Positions 54,377 to 62,955 of a stretch of DNA of 64,000 bases are shown here, piece by piece. A program made the position numbers and the translations under genes. Position 1 is the first letter of the stretch. Each line of letters begins with the position of its first letter. Location of the stretch: NCBI GenBank assembly GCA_963676655.2, contig CAXXKX010000005.1, positions 310,001-374,000 on the forward strand, read 5' to 3'. Below the pieces are notes generated by a model. That model saw only the letters and a list, made by a program, of their open reading frames with translations, made no database searches and was not told the origin of the DNA. The DNA is from G963676655 sp963676655 (GTDB lineage: Bacteria > Verrucomicrobiota > Lentisphaeria > Victivallales > Victivallaceae).

Positions 54377-55405
54377 ATGAAAAACAACCCCGTATTCGAA
54401 ATCGAAAAAGAAAAAAGGAGTGGACTCATGAGTCTCGTACAAAAAATCAAAAAACTGTTCGGGCAGTCAGAAGTTGAAAGCAAGTCTTTCACACTTATTG
54501 AACTGCTGGTCGTAATCGCCATCATAGCCATCCTGGCTGGCATGCTTCTGCCGGCCCTGAATCAGGCTCGTGACAAAGGTCGTCAAGCCGCATGCGTCGG
54601 TAATGAAAAACAAATCGGCGTTGGCTTCATGCTTTATGTGGACGATCACAAAGAATTTTTTCCGCCTGCTTATTACTATAAAAACGACAGCGGAAGTTCC
54701 GGCGGTTACATGCACTGGAGCGGCATGCTCTACACCGGCGGCTACATCAGAGCCTCTAAGGTATATGTCTGTGCATCGAATCAAATTGGCGGTTTCGCGC
54801 CGACCAACTTTGACGGTTTCGTCAACGACTGGGGTGAAACGGTTACCGTCCCGAAAGTCGGCCAGACCAGCTACAAAGCCACTACCGACTGCCAGGCGCC
54901 GAGAATGTGCTACACAGTAAATGAAGTACTGTGCCCACGTAAAAAATTGTCTTCCATCACCACTCTGCAGTTGGTTAAGCTGTCAAGACTGAAAAATCCG
55001 GGTACTGAAATCCTGGTTTCCGAATACACCGACCAACTGTCATGTATTGTTGACTCTTCTGCTACCGGCGGCGCCAATGCAGTTAAATCCCATCGTCCTA
55101 CCAACGGTATCAGCGATGGCGGCAGCGTCTGGGGACAGGATGATGCCGGAGCAACCACAAACCCGAAAATGCTGACTGTTGCAGAAGCAGAAGCTGCGCG
55201 TGAAACTGCTATCGGCAGTGACGGAGCCAGCGGCCAGCATCACATCGTGTACACCAAATGGGATATGCACGGCAAACAGCAAAACTATGCGTTCGCCGAT
55301 GGCCATGTTGCCTCTAAATCCCTGGCTGAAACACTTGATCCCGGTAACTACCTCTGGGGAAAACGCGTCTACTGCGTACCTGGCGAACCTGAAATCGTAG
55401 AATAA
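54377..55405 (+). CDS. Prepilin-type leader secreted protein 4 (long leader)
   Basis: A 342-residue protein. Starts at ATG 54377 (GGAG seven bases upstream) or ATG 54428 (AAGGAG upstream) are both possible; the longer gives an unusual 36-residue leader before SFTLIELLVVIAIIAILAGM. The mature part is the largest of the four, with a mid-domain rich in G and S. It ends HHIVYTKWDMHGKQQNYAFADGHVASKSL, the intact His/DGHV tail. No LacI gene follows. The strong terminator at 55449 implies abundant monocistronic expression, as for a major structural subunit. Confidence 0.92.
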   Translation: MKNNPVFEIEKEKRSGLMSLVQKIKKLFGQSEVESKSFTLIELLVVIAIIAILAGMLLPALNQARDKGRQAACVGNEKQIGVGFMLYVDDHKEFFPPAYYYKNDSGSSGGYMHWSGMLYTGGYIRASKVYVCASNQIGGFAPTNFDGFVNDWGETVTVPKVGQTSYKATTDCQAPRMCYTVNEVLCPRKKLSSITTLQLVKLSRLKNPGTEILVSEYTDQLSCIVDSSATGGANAVKSHRPTNGISDGGSVWGQDDAGATTNPKMLTVAEAEAARETAIGSDGASGQHHIVYTKWDMHGKQQNYAFADGHVASKSLAETLDPGNYLWGKRVYCVPGEPEIVE

Positions 55406-55448
55406 GGAGGAAGGGATACCTTCCTGAAATCATCATAGATGATACCAT

Positions 55449-55480
55449 AAACCGGGACTTGCAAAAGTTCCGGTTTTTTA
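55449..55480 (+). terminator. Rho-independent terminator of prepilin-like gene 4
   Basis: AACCGGGACT pairs with AGTTCCGGTT around GCAAA, followed by six Ts, 43 bp past the stop at 55405. Confidence 0.88.
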
Positions 55481-55522
55481 TTGAGCTGATTTCAAAACTC
55501 CAGTTTGAGTATTATTTTCACA

Positions 55523-55732
55523 GCCATCCCACAAACGGGATAACTGGAGTTGAAAGTTGAAGGTTGAAAGTTGAAAGTAAAGTCAAATACGGTTCAAAAA
55601 ATTGTGACGAGACATCTATTCACTTCTGCTCAGGAAATTTAAAAACCGAACAAAGGTGGCTCTGAAAATGAAAATCATAAGCTCAAGAAAAAGTAAAAAA
55701 CGTTCAAATTTAAAAATTATGGGATGATAATG
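55523..55732 (-). repeat. Dispersed 220-bp noncoding repeat, copy B
   Basis: Inverted relative to copy A (43867-44095), 210 bp, lacking the copy-A hairpin insertion. Ends read GCCATCCC and GGGATGATAATG on the plus strand. The interval 55733-55869 holds only a CATACCC/GGGTATG hairpin (55783-55799). Confidence 0.95.
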
Positions 55733-55869
55733 TATTATTTTTAGTGTTTTTAGCAAGAAAATTTAGTCTTTTGCGCGAATGAGCATACCCGCAGGGTATG
55801 TAATTGAGCTAAAATGCTAAATTTGCCGCTAAAAATCAAAAATATCTCGAAATAGTTTTGAAATTAGCT

Positions 55870-56427
55870 CTATTGGAAAAGTGAAACGCTGATAAGCGGG
55901 CGGAACTTTTTCATAACGTCTTTTAAAGGCGTAACCTTACCGATGATCGCAGATTGCGGCTGTGGACCGAAACTCCTGCTGTCAACCGAAAGCATTCCAC
56001 CGTCTCCAAGCAGATAGACCTGCCCGGGCGGAACTACGACTTTAACTATTCTGGCATCGGAACGACGCGCCAAAACACTTTTGCGAATATGCTCCAGCAA
56101 TTTTGAATCAATCAGCATAGCCGGTTCGTTATCTGTATTCAACTGGTAAATTACATCTCCCGGCAAACCATAAATACGTTTGACGTATTTGGCTCCATGG
56201 AAATTGAATGAAACGATATCACCGCGGGCAATTGCATGACCGGATTTGCCGTAACGCTGGTCCACTACCAATAATTGGCCGCTGTGAAGAGTCGGGGTCA
56301 TTGAGGGGCCGGAAACAACCGCCAGCCGGAAAGGAACAAAATAAGCAGCGATAAAAAGTGCCATTCCAGTCAAAAAAATAATCGACAGCCGTTTCAAACG
56401 GCACCTTTTTAAACTGAAATCTAACAT
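55870..56427 (-). CDS. lepB: Signal peptidase I
   Basis: ATG 56427 has AGAGG upstream; the frame is open to 56511. The 185-residue S26 peptidase has one membrane anchor (about residues 14-32). Nucleophile Ser42 is in SGPSMTPTL, general base Lys83 in KYVKRIYGLPGD, and box E is VYLLGDGGMLSVDSRSFGP. It cleaves Sec and Tat leader peptides. It stands alone, divergent from the rhomboid gene. Confidence 0.95.
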   Translation of the reverse strand: MLDFSLKRCRLKRLSIIFLTGMALFIAAYFVPFRLAVVSGPSMTPTLHSGQLLVVDQRYGKSGHAIARGDIVSFNFHGAKYVKRIYGLPGDVIYQLNTDNEPAMLIDSKLLEHIRKSVLARRSDARIVKVVVPPGQVYLLGDGGMLSVDSRSFGPQPQSAIIGKVTPLKDVMKKFRPLISVSLFQ

Positions 56428-56589
56428 CTTGCGACCTCTGCTTACAATTCTAAAACAATGCACTAATGCAACTCTAACACAGTTTAAACAAAAAAGCAAT
56501 ACTAAAGTCAAAAAAAGTTTGAAGAAATTACCGGTTAATGAAACTTGAAAATCAGCTCGTTTATGGCATCTTATATAGTTTACGACAGC

Positions 56590-56618
56590 TTGACAATAAA
56601 ACGGGAAATTATTTATAT
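56590..56618 (+). promoter_or_regulatory. Promoter of the rhomboid-queA unit
   Basis: TTGACA (56590-56595), a 17-bp spacer and TTATAT (56613-56618). Transcription begins near 56625, which excludes ATGs at 56545 and 56617 as starts. Confidence 0.7.
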
Positions 56619-56637
56619 GTTATCAGATAGAGATTAT

Positions 56638-57531
56638 ATGCACAACAAACGACCGCGTCCAAGACCTTCGGGAGGTGAAGATTTCAGCAACCGGATTATC
56701 TGGATGTTAATAGCAATAAATGCAGTGTGTTTTTTCCTCATCCCCAACGATGGAGCATTATTTTACAAACTAGCACTGTCTATACCGGGAATTCAACATT
56801 GGGAATACTGGCAGTTAATAACATCGATGTTCCTGCATGGCAACTTTTATCATATTCTGTTCAATATGTATGGTCTTTACCTCTTCGGAACCCTGGTTGT
56901 CCCGCATATCGGCAGCCATCGCTTTCTGGGATTGTATTTTATCAGCGGCATTCTTGGAAACGTCCTGTGGATGCTGGCCAACTGGTCAAATGCTCCAGTT
57001 CTCCTGGTAGGAGCAAGTGGCGGAGTTTTCGGAGTAATGCTGGCGGCGGCAATGCTTGAACCGCACCGAAAATTTTTACTGCTTATTCCACCTATTCCAA
57101 TCCAGTGCAGAACAATGGTCGTTGTTTACGGTATTATTGAAATAATACTTGAGTTTAGCGGCGGGGCCAAAGATATCGCTCACCTGGCACACCTCGGCGG
57201 CATGGTTGGCGGTTACGCTTTTCTTAAAATGACGTGCAACCACTTATTACGCTGGGATATCATGGATATATTCAAATCCAAGCGCCGCGGCGGATATACC
57301 CCGCCGCAACGTCCGACACCTCCTCCACAACCCAAAAGTAGCAAAACATATGACTACAACGGCTCCAGAAGCTATGATAATAAAACCTTTACCGTCAGCA
57401 GCGACAAACCGGTATCCCGCAAGGAACTGGACCGGCTGCTGGATAAAATATCCTATCACGGCATAAACAGTCTAACCCCGGAAGAACAGGCCACGCTGAA
57501 ACGAGCCCGGGAACAGATGAAAAACAGGTAA
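56638..57531 (+). CDS. Rhomboid-family intramembrane serine protease
   Basis: ATG 56638 is the first start after the promoter's RNA start. The 297-residue protein has about six membrane helices (residues 18-195). It has HGNFYHILFNMYGLYLFG (conserved helix 2 with the H/N pair), nucleophile Ser128 in VGASGGVFGVML and general base His185 in AHLGGMVGGYAF. A cytosolic tail (about 210-297, proline-rich, with a helical end) follows. It cleaves membrane-spanning substrates. The queA start is 8 bp past the stop. Confidence 0.93.
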   Translation: MHNKRPRPRPSGGEDFSNRIIWMLIAINAVCFFLIPNDGALFYKLALSIPGIQHWEYWQLITSMFLHGNFYHILFNMYGLYLFGTLVVPHIGSHRFLGLYFISGILGNVLWMLANWSNAPVLLVGASGGVFGVMLAAAMLEPHRKFLLLIPPIPIQCRTMVVVYGIIEIILEFSGGAKDIAHLAHLGGMVGGYAFLKMTCNHLLRWDIMDIFKSKRRGGYTPPQRPTPPPQPKSSKTYDYNGSRSYDNKTFTVSSDKPVSRKELDRLLDKISYHGINSLTPEEQATLKRAREQMKNR

Positions 57532-57539
57532 ATTGCAAT

Positions 57540-58598
57540 TTGAAAACCGAGTTATTTGACTACAATCTGCCGCAGGAGTTAATCGCGCAGTATCCGGCTG
57601 ACCGGCGCGGCGAATCGAGAATGCTGGTACTGGACCGCAACTCAGGCGAAACCGGCATTCATCCTTTTTCCGATATTGTCAACTACCTGAATCCCGGCGA
57701 CCTGATCGTCTGCAACAATACCCGGGTGATGAATGCCAGACTCTATGGTCACAAAGGCGGAACCGGCGACGGCGCGAAGATTGAAGCACTGTTGACCAGC
57801 GTCAATCCTTCCGGCACTTGGAAATGCCTGCTCAAACCTGGTAAACGGGTCCGTCCCGGAGTGAAAGTAAAGCTGCTGAATCGGGCAGGAAACCTGCTCC
57901 CCGAAAACCCGTCATTTACCGTGCTTGAACATTATGACGACGGAGCGTTTGAAATAGAATTTGACACCTCGGACGCTGAAAAGATGATGGAATGCTGCGG
58001 TCATGTTCCCCTGCCCCCATATATCAAACGCGGCGACGAAACCGCCGACTTTGAACGCTACCAGACGATTTTCGCGGAACGTCCGGGCGCGGTGGCCGCC
58101 CCGACTGCCGGTCTTCACTTTACCTCTGATGTAATGGATAAACTTATCGGCAAAGGCATCAAATCCACCGCCGTCACCCTACATGTCGGACCCGGTACCT
58201 TCAAACCGGTTGAAGTCGATGACGTCAAAGAACACAAAATGCACTCGGAAAACTTTGAACTATCGAAAGAAACCGCCGATTTGATCAATCAGACCCGCCA
58301 ATCTGGAAACCGGGTTGTCGCCATCGGCACCACCACCGTCAGGGTACTGGAAAGCTGCGCCGCGCCTGATGGCACCGTAACCGCCCATTCCGGCTGGACC
58401 GATATTTTCCTGTATCCGCCGTATAAACCGCGCGCGGTCAATATGCTGCTGACCAATTTCCATTTACCCAAGAGTACTTTATTAATGCTGGTCAGCACCT
58501 TTGCGAGCCGGGAACACGTCATGGCGGCTTACAAGCAGGCAGCCGAGGCAAAAATGCGCTTTTACAGCTACGGAGACTGTATGCTGTTGAAGATATGA
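57540..58598 (+). CDS. queA: S-adenosylmethionine:tRNA ribosyltransferase-isomerase
   Basis: It starts with TTG 57540 (no nearer in-frame ATG fits the family length); the 352-residue protein aligns throughout. FDYNLPQELIAQYPADRRGESRMLVLDR, CNNTRVMNARLYG, VPLPPYIKR, RYQTIFAERPGAVAAPTAGLHFT and LLTNFHLPKSTLLMLVSTFA are diagnostic. It performs the ribosyl transfer from SAM in queuosine synthesis at tRNA position 34. It is probably translated from the rhomboid mRNA. The gene runs directly into the 54-bp repeat array. Confidence 0.96.
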   Translation: MKTELFDYNLPQELIAQYPADRRGESRMLVLDRNSGETGIHPFSDIVNYLNPGDLIVCNNTRVMNARLYGHKGGTGDGAKIEALLTSVNPSGTWKCLLKPGKRVRPGVKVKLLNRAGNLLPENPSFTVLEHYDDGAFEIEFDTSDAEKMMECCGHVPLPPYIKRGDETADFERYQTIFAERPGAVAAPTAGLHFTSDVMDKLIGKGIKSTAVTLHVGPGTFKPVEVDDVKEHKMHSENFELSKETADLINQTRQSGNRVVAIGTTTVRVLESCAAPDGTVTAHSGWTDIFLYPPYKPRAVNMLLTNFHLPKSTLLMLVSTFASREHVMAAYKQAAEAKMRFYSYGDCMLLKI

Positions 58599-58606
58599 AT
58601 ATCCAA

Positions 58607-58820
58607 CAATATCCAATATCCAACACGGAATATCCAAGGATGAAGGAAAGACAGGAACGAGGAATATCCAATATCCAACACGGAATGTCCAAGGATGAAG
58701 GAAAGACAGGAAGAGGGATATCCAATATCCAACACGGAATGTCCAGGGATGAAGGAAAGACAGGAAGAGGAATATCCAATATCCAACACGGAATGTCCAA
58801 GGATGAAGGAAAGAGAAAGA
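58607..58820. repeat. 54-bp tandem repeat array (four copies)
   Basis: CAACACGG recurs at 58621, 58676, 58730 and 58784, so the period is 54-55 bp. Each unit is ATATCCAATATCCAACACGG, then AATGTCCAAGGATGAAGGAA, then AGACAGGAAGAGG. As 54 is divisible by three, frames stay open through it on both strands, producing repetitive peptides, but there is no ribosome site. A solo inverted core lies at 24543-24571. A second micro-repeat (GTCCGTGTTC) follows at about 58866-58900. Confidence 0.92.
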
Positions 58821-58935
58821 AAGAGAAGGAAAGAATAACTGAAGAGAACTGTGAAACGGGATTATGTCCGTGTTCGTCCGTGTTCGTCCGTGTCTGTCCT
58901 TGTTGTCCCTAAAAAAATAGAAAGAGTAAAGCCCA

Positions 58936-60207
58936 ATGGCAACCAAAATCGAGAAAAGCTGGATACTGTACGACGTCGCCAACTCGGCTTACGTCCTGGT
59001 GGTGGTTACCGCCATCATGCCGGTATTTTTCTCAGATTACGCAGCTAAAGGTTTGGACAATGCGGACAAAGCTTTATGGTGGGGGACCGCCAATTCCCTT
59101 TCCTCCATATTAGTGGCCATTGCGGCTCCGGTCCTCGGGGCTTTTGCCGACCTCCCGGGCAATAAAACAAAATTTCTCAAAGGTTTTGTCATGTGCGGCG
59201 CGCTGACAACACTGCTGCTGCCGACTATTCAATCCGGACAATGGATTTTCGCTATTGTCCTGTTCACGATTGGCACCGGGGCATATTCCTGCGCCAATGT
59301 CTGCTACGATTCGTTACTGATCGATGTCGCCGAACCGGAGCGCATGGACCGGGTTTCGAGTCTGGGCTACGCCTGGGGCTATATCGGCAGTTGCGTCCCG
59401 TTTGTCGCGATCATGCTTGCATTTATGCTTATACCGGAATCTTACGGGATCGAAGTTACGAAAGGCGCTTTTATCCTGACCGGGGTCTGGTGGCTGGTCT
59501 TTTCGATTCCGATATTTCTGTTCGTCAAACAAAAATACAATGTCCGGCCCGAAGGAAAAATTGTCGCGGCGGCGTTCCGCTCCCTCGGCAAAACAATCCG
59601 GGATATCGCCGGCAACCGCTCTTTATTGTTGTTTATCTTAGCCTATTTTCTCTATATCGACGGCTGTGATACGATTATCCGCATGGCCACTTTGTTTGGC
59701 GACAGCGTCGGCCTGAAAACAAAAGACATGATGATCGTCCTGCTGGCAGTCCAGATAGTCGCCTTTCCCGGCGCGTTGCTCTACGGCTACCTTGCGGACA
59801 AATTTTCTGCCCGAAAAATGATCCTGGCCGCAATCGGGGTATACTGCCTGATCGTGCTGATCGGTTTTGCGATGCCACGTTTTGAAGATCCGGCAGTCAG
59901 ACTCGGGTTATTCTGGCTCATCGCCATGCTAACGGCCTCATCACAAGGCGGCATCCAGGCCCTGAGCCGTTCGATGTTCGGACGGATGATCCCCCGCGAA
60001 AGAGCCGCCGAATATTTCGGCTTTTACAATATCTTCGGCAAATTCGCCGCCATTATCGGCCCGCTCCTGCTTGGTATATCAGTCAAACTGACCGGCAACT
60101 GGGGCGACGGCATCCTTGTCCTGCTGTCCCTGTTCATCGGCGGCGCGGCCCTGTTGATTTTATCCGCCAGGAAAACAAATATCAAAAAGGATGAATTTTA
60201 TCGTTAA
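58936..60207 (+). CDS. MFS transporter, UMF1/Atg22-like
   Basis: The 423-residue protein has 12 predicted membrane helices. The opening EKSWILYDVANSAYVLVVVT is the Atg22/UMF1 signature, followed by PVLGAFADLPGNKTKFL (the loop 2-3 motif) and RVSSLGYAWGYIGSCVPF. The second half has GYLADKFSARKM and GGIQALSRSMFGRMIPRERAAEYFGFYN. Members export amino acids or small solutes in fungi and are of unknown substrate in bacteria. AAAGCCC precedes ATG 58936 weakly. Confidence 0.93.
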   Translation: MATKIEKSWILYDVANSAYVLVVVTAIMPVFFSDYAAKGLDNADKALWWGTANSLSSILVAIAAPVLGAFADLPGNKTKFLKGFVMCGALTTLLLPTIQSGQWIFAIVLFTIGTGAYSCANVCYDSLLIDVAEPERMDRVSSLGYAWGYIGSCVPFVAIMLAFMLIPESYGIEVTKGAFILTGVWWLVFSIPIFLFVKQKYNVRPEGKIVAAAFRSLGKTIRDIAGNRSLLLFILAYFLYIDGCDTIIRMATLFGDSVGLKTKDMMIVLLAVQIVAFPGALLYGYLADKFSARKMILAAIGVYCLIVLIGFAMPRFEDPAVRLGLFWLIAMLTASSQGGIQALSRSMFGRMIPRERAAEYFGFYNIFGKFAAIIGPLLLGISVKLTGNWGDGILVLLSLFIGGAALLILSARKTNIKKDEFYR

Positions 60208-60315
60208 TTTTCTGGAAAAATACTAAAAAGCATGGTATTTGTAAAGTCGTTTAACAATCTAATTTACGGCCTGATTCGCGCCGGAAGTAAACATTAAAAC
60301 AAACGGAGTGTAAAC

Positions 60316-61173
60316 ATGAGTGTTCCTTTCAAGATCGATCTGAATGGTAAAACCGCGGTTGTAACCGGAGGAGGCGGCGTCCTGTGCAGTACTATGGCAA
60401 AGGCCCTGGCCGAATGCGGAGCTAAAGTTGCAATTCTCGATCTGCGTGAAGAAAACGCCAAAAAAGTCGCTGATGAAATCAATGCAGCCGGCGGCACCGC
60501 CATCGGCGTGGCGGCTAACGTTCTCGAACTCGACAGCTTGAAGGCCGCTGAAAAACAGGTAGTCGAGCAATTCGGTCCCTGCAACATCCTGATCAACGGC
60601 GCCGGCGGCAACCACCCCAAGGGCACCACCAGTAAAGAATATTTGACCCTTGACGACATGAAAAACAAAGCCGAAGGCCTGACCACATTCTTTGATCTTG
60701 ACCCGCAAGGCATCAGTTTTGTCTTCAACTTGAACTTTCTCGGTACTCTGCTGCCGTCACAGGTCTTTTGCGGCAGCATGGTCGAAAACGGCGGCGGCAC
60801 CGTCATCAATATCTCATCGATGAACGCCTTCACCCCGCTGACCAAGATCCCGGCCTACAGCGGCGCCAAAGCGGCAATCAGCAACTTCACCCGCTGGATG
60901 GCTGTACACATGTCTAAAGTCGACGTTCGCGTTAACGCCATCGCCCCAGGATTTTTCCTGACTGATCAGAATCGCGCCCTCCTCACGAATGAAGACGGCT
61001 CTCTGACTCCTCGCGGCAATACCATTATAGCGCATACCCCAATGGGCAAATTCGGAACTCCGGAAGACCTCCTCGGCACTCTGCTGTGGCTGGTTGACGA
61101 CGGCGCGTCCGGTTTTGTCAATGGAACAGTTGTCGCGGTTGACGGCGCTTTCTCAGCATTCTCAGGCGTATAA
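60316..61173 (+). CDS. SDR oxidoreductase, D-mannonate/fructuronate type
   Basis: The 285-residue classical SDR has the cofactor motif TGGGGVLCS (residues 17-25), INGAGGN (about 93-99), Ser168, and catalytic Tyr181 and Lys185 in YSGAKAAIS. The long insert after the NAG motif (STSKEYLTLDDMKNKAEGLTTFF-like) and the ending FFLTDQNRALLTNEDGSLTPRG match SDR-type D-mannonate oxidoreductases that interconvert fructuronate and mannonate. That would fit uronic-acid breakdown. AACGGAGTG precedes the ATG. Confidence 0.87.
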   Translation: MSVPFKIDLNGKTAVVTGGGGVLCSTMAKALAECGAKVAILDLREENAKKVADEINAAGGTAIGVAANVLELDSLKAAEKQVVEQFGPCNILINGAGGNHPKGTTSKEYLTLDDMKNKAEGLTTFFDLDPQGISFVFNLNFLGTLLPSQVFCGSMVENGGGTVINISSMNAFTPLTKIPAYSGAKAAISNFTRWMAVHMSKVDVRVNAIAPGFFLTDQNRALLTNEDGSLTPRGNTIIAHTPMGKFGTPEDLLGTLLWLVDDGASGFVNGTVVAVDGAFSAFSGV

Positions 61174-61179
61174 TTGTCT

Positions 61180-61851
61180 ATGAGTGGAAAAGGATACAGC
61201 GCAGCTCTCGATTTTTCCGGACCGGAAGCCGCTTTCGCGGTCGCCGATCCGGCTGGAAGCATTATAATCCATGCATACAGTCCGATGCGGGGACGCGATT
61301 CATCTTCGCTGTCCCCGTGGATGCTGGGCCTGCTTCATGAAAAAAATCTTGGGCTGACCGATATTTCCCGCTGGACCGTCGGTTCCGGACCGGGCAGTTT
61401 TACCGGACTGCGTCTGGCCGCCGCCTTTGTGTCCGGCCTGACGTTCAACCGGGAAAATGTCGTCTGCCGCTGTGTCCCTACCGCTCAAGTCATCGCTGAA
61501 GCGACCGATCCCCAACCAGGCGACCGGATTGCCGTTCTCCACGATGGACGCAATCAGGAACTTTTACTGTTCGGCACCGTTTGCGGAGATGACGGACGCT
61601 GCCGGCCGACAGATGACGTCCGGGTACTGAACGCCGACAGCCCAAAGCCGGATGAATACGACCGGTTCGCGGCGCCGGAAAGAGATTTAGCGGCAATCGA
61701 ACAATATATGGGAAGTGATATTATTTCCAGAACAACCCCTGTTCCCCACCCGCCTGTTGATCGATTGCTGTCCGCGCCGGGAGAATGGGATAACGATCTT
61801 ACCCAACTTGTTTATATCAGACCTGCGGCTTTTGTCAAACCCAAATTTTAA
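61180..61851 (+). CDS. tsaB: tRNA threonylcarbamoyladenosine biosynthesis protein TsaB
   Basis: The 223-residue protein (ATG 61180, six bases after the SDR stop) has a degenerate ASKHA fold with YSAALDFSGPEAAFAVAD (first strand) and the hallmark VGSGPGSFTGLRLAAAFVSGL. LLFGTV and a shortened C-terminal half follow. It is a scaffold for TsaD in t6A37 tRNA modification. No clear ribosome site is visible, suggesting translational coupling to the SDR gene. Confidence 0.9.
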   Translation: MSGKGYSAALDFSGPEAAFAVADPAGSIIIHAYSPMRGRDSSSLSPWMLGLLHEKNLGLTDISRWTVGSGPGSFTGLRLAAAFVSGLTFNRENVVCRCVPTAQVIAEATDPQPGDRIAVLHDGRNQELLLFGTVCGDDGRCRPTDDVRVLNADSPKPDEYDRFAAPERDLAAIEQYMGSDIISRTTPVPHPPVDRLLSAPGEWDNDLTQLVYIRPAAFVKPKF

Positions 61852-61863
61852 GGGAGGAATATC

Positions 61864-62580
61864 ATGGACAATCAGGAACCTGTTGATGAAAAGAAAAAAA
61901 TGACCCGGAGAACAAAAATCGCCCTGGGCGTACTCCTTGGTCTGATAGTCCTCATCGTCATCAGCGTCTCAATTATCAGTGCGATGGTTTTGGGCCCGGC
62001 CGAAAAATTCGATACCCCGGAACTGACCGAAGACGCCAGAGGCCGTTGTATAGAACTTTTTAATAAGATAATGACTAAAGCCGGCCAATCCCAGCCTGGG
62101 CAGGTTTCTGAAATAACCCTTTCCCCGGCAGATGTCAATGCCATCATCGCCACCATCGGCAATGTCGATAATTTCAATAAAGTTGTTTTCGGCGGTCATC
62201 GAAATACCAGCAAAATAAACTACAAAGCAGGCTACAGTAAAGGCAAGTTCGATGTTACCTATATTGCCAATACCAAGATAAGAACCCCGTTCGGATCGCA
62301 CGTGAAAATAGCTTTCTCGTGTACACCTGAAATGAATCCGGCCAGTGAGCATATTACGGTACATAACGCGTCTTTGGGAACCCTCAGCCTTCCAACCAAA
62401 AGAGTTGAAACAGATTTCAATAATGAGCTTGAAAAACGTAAAAGTACAAAATATTATAAATTGGTTCGGCAGATCATCATCAAGACCAATATTAACGATG
62501 ACTACTCGATCACCATCACCTATTATCCCTATCAGTTCCGAAAAATGTTGACTGGACAATCTTTGCAGAATTTGATCTAA
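61864..62580 (+). CDS. Hypothetical membrane-anchored protein
   Basis: A 238-residue protein with a basic N-terminus (KKKMTRRTK), one membrane helix (about 16-40, ALGVLLGLIVLIVISVSIIS) and an extracytoplasmic domain with ITLSPADVNAIIATIGNV and a mainly beta C-terminus. No family recognised. GGGAGG lies seven bases before ATG 61864, 12 bp after tsaB, so it is probably in the same transcript. Confidence 0.7.
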   Translation: MDNQEPVDEKKKMTRRTKIALGVLLGLIVLIVISVSIISAMVLGPAEKFDTPELTEDARGRCIELFNKIMTKAGQSQPGQVSEITLSPADVNAIIATIGNVDNFNKVVFGGHRNTSKINYKAGYSKGKFDVTYIANTKIRTPFGSHVKIAFSCTPEMNPASEHITVHNASLGTLSLPTKRVETDFNNELEKRKSTKYYKLVRQIIIKTNINDDYSITITYYPYQFRKMLTGQSLQNLI

Positions 62581-62769
62581 TTCAGGATTTATTCGGAAGT
62601 CAAACATTTATTGAGTTTTTTATAATTGAAAAGACTTCTTTTGTCAGCAGTTTTCATACCTGTTTAAAGTTTACAATATTGGTAATATACCACCTTACCA
62701 CATGACAGTGATTCACTATGTCTGAAACAATCTTCTCCTCGGTCTGAAAATAATTCGAAAAAAAATTAA
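62581..62769. other. Noncoding interval ahead of the nrdJ regulatory region
   Basis: No gene; a weak GGTAA/TTACC hairpin near 62676-62699 is the only structure noticed. Confidence 0.4.
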
Positions 62770-62797
62770 TTGAGCACTTGATATTTATCTATATAAA
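62770..62797 (+). promoter_or_regulatory. Possible promoter of nrdJ
   Basis: TTGAGC (62770-62775) and TATAAA (62792-62797) with 16 bp between, ahead of both NrdR boxes. Confidence 0.45.
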
Positions 62798-62817
62798 GTT
62801 AACTTACTACCCGCAAT

Positions 62818-62833
62818 CCACTATATATAGTGC
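62818..62833. promoter_or_regulatory. NrdR box 1
   Basis: CCACTATATATAGTGC matches the 16-bp NrdR consensus (ACACWATATATWGTGT) at 14 positions. Box 2 lies 32 bp downstream, the usual whole-turn spacing for NrdR pairs. Confidence 0.85.
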
Positions 62834-62849
62834 AACAAGAGGCGACGAC

Positions 62850-62865
62850 ACACTATATATAATGT
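62850..62865. promoter_or_regulatory. NrdR box 2
   Basis: ACACTATATATAATGT is the second box, with one mismatch (A for G at position 13). The pair would bind the NrdR repressor when dATP is high. Confidence 0.82.
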
Positions 62866-62955
62866 ATCACGCAGATTATTAACTATTTACATTTTTTAAC
62901 CATTAACCGGTCATAAAGGCCGATGAAAAGCCTGTAGAGAGAGAAGGAGATTATA

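Noticed and set aside
58489..58982. Open frames on both strands through the 54-bp repeat with repeated HPWTFRVGYWIF/ISNIQHG motifs
   Set aside because: The repeat unit is a multiple of three and lacks stops, so every frame remains open. No start signal and no conserved domain.
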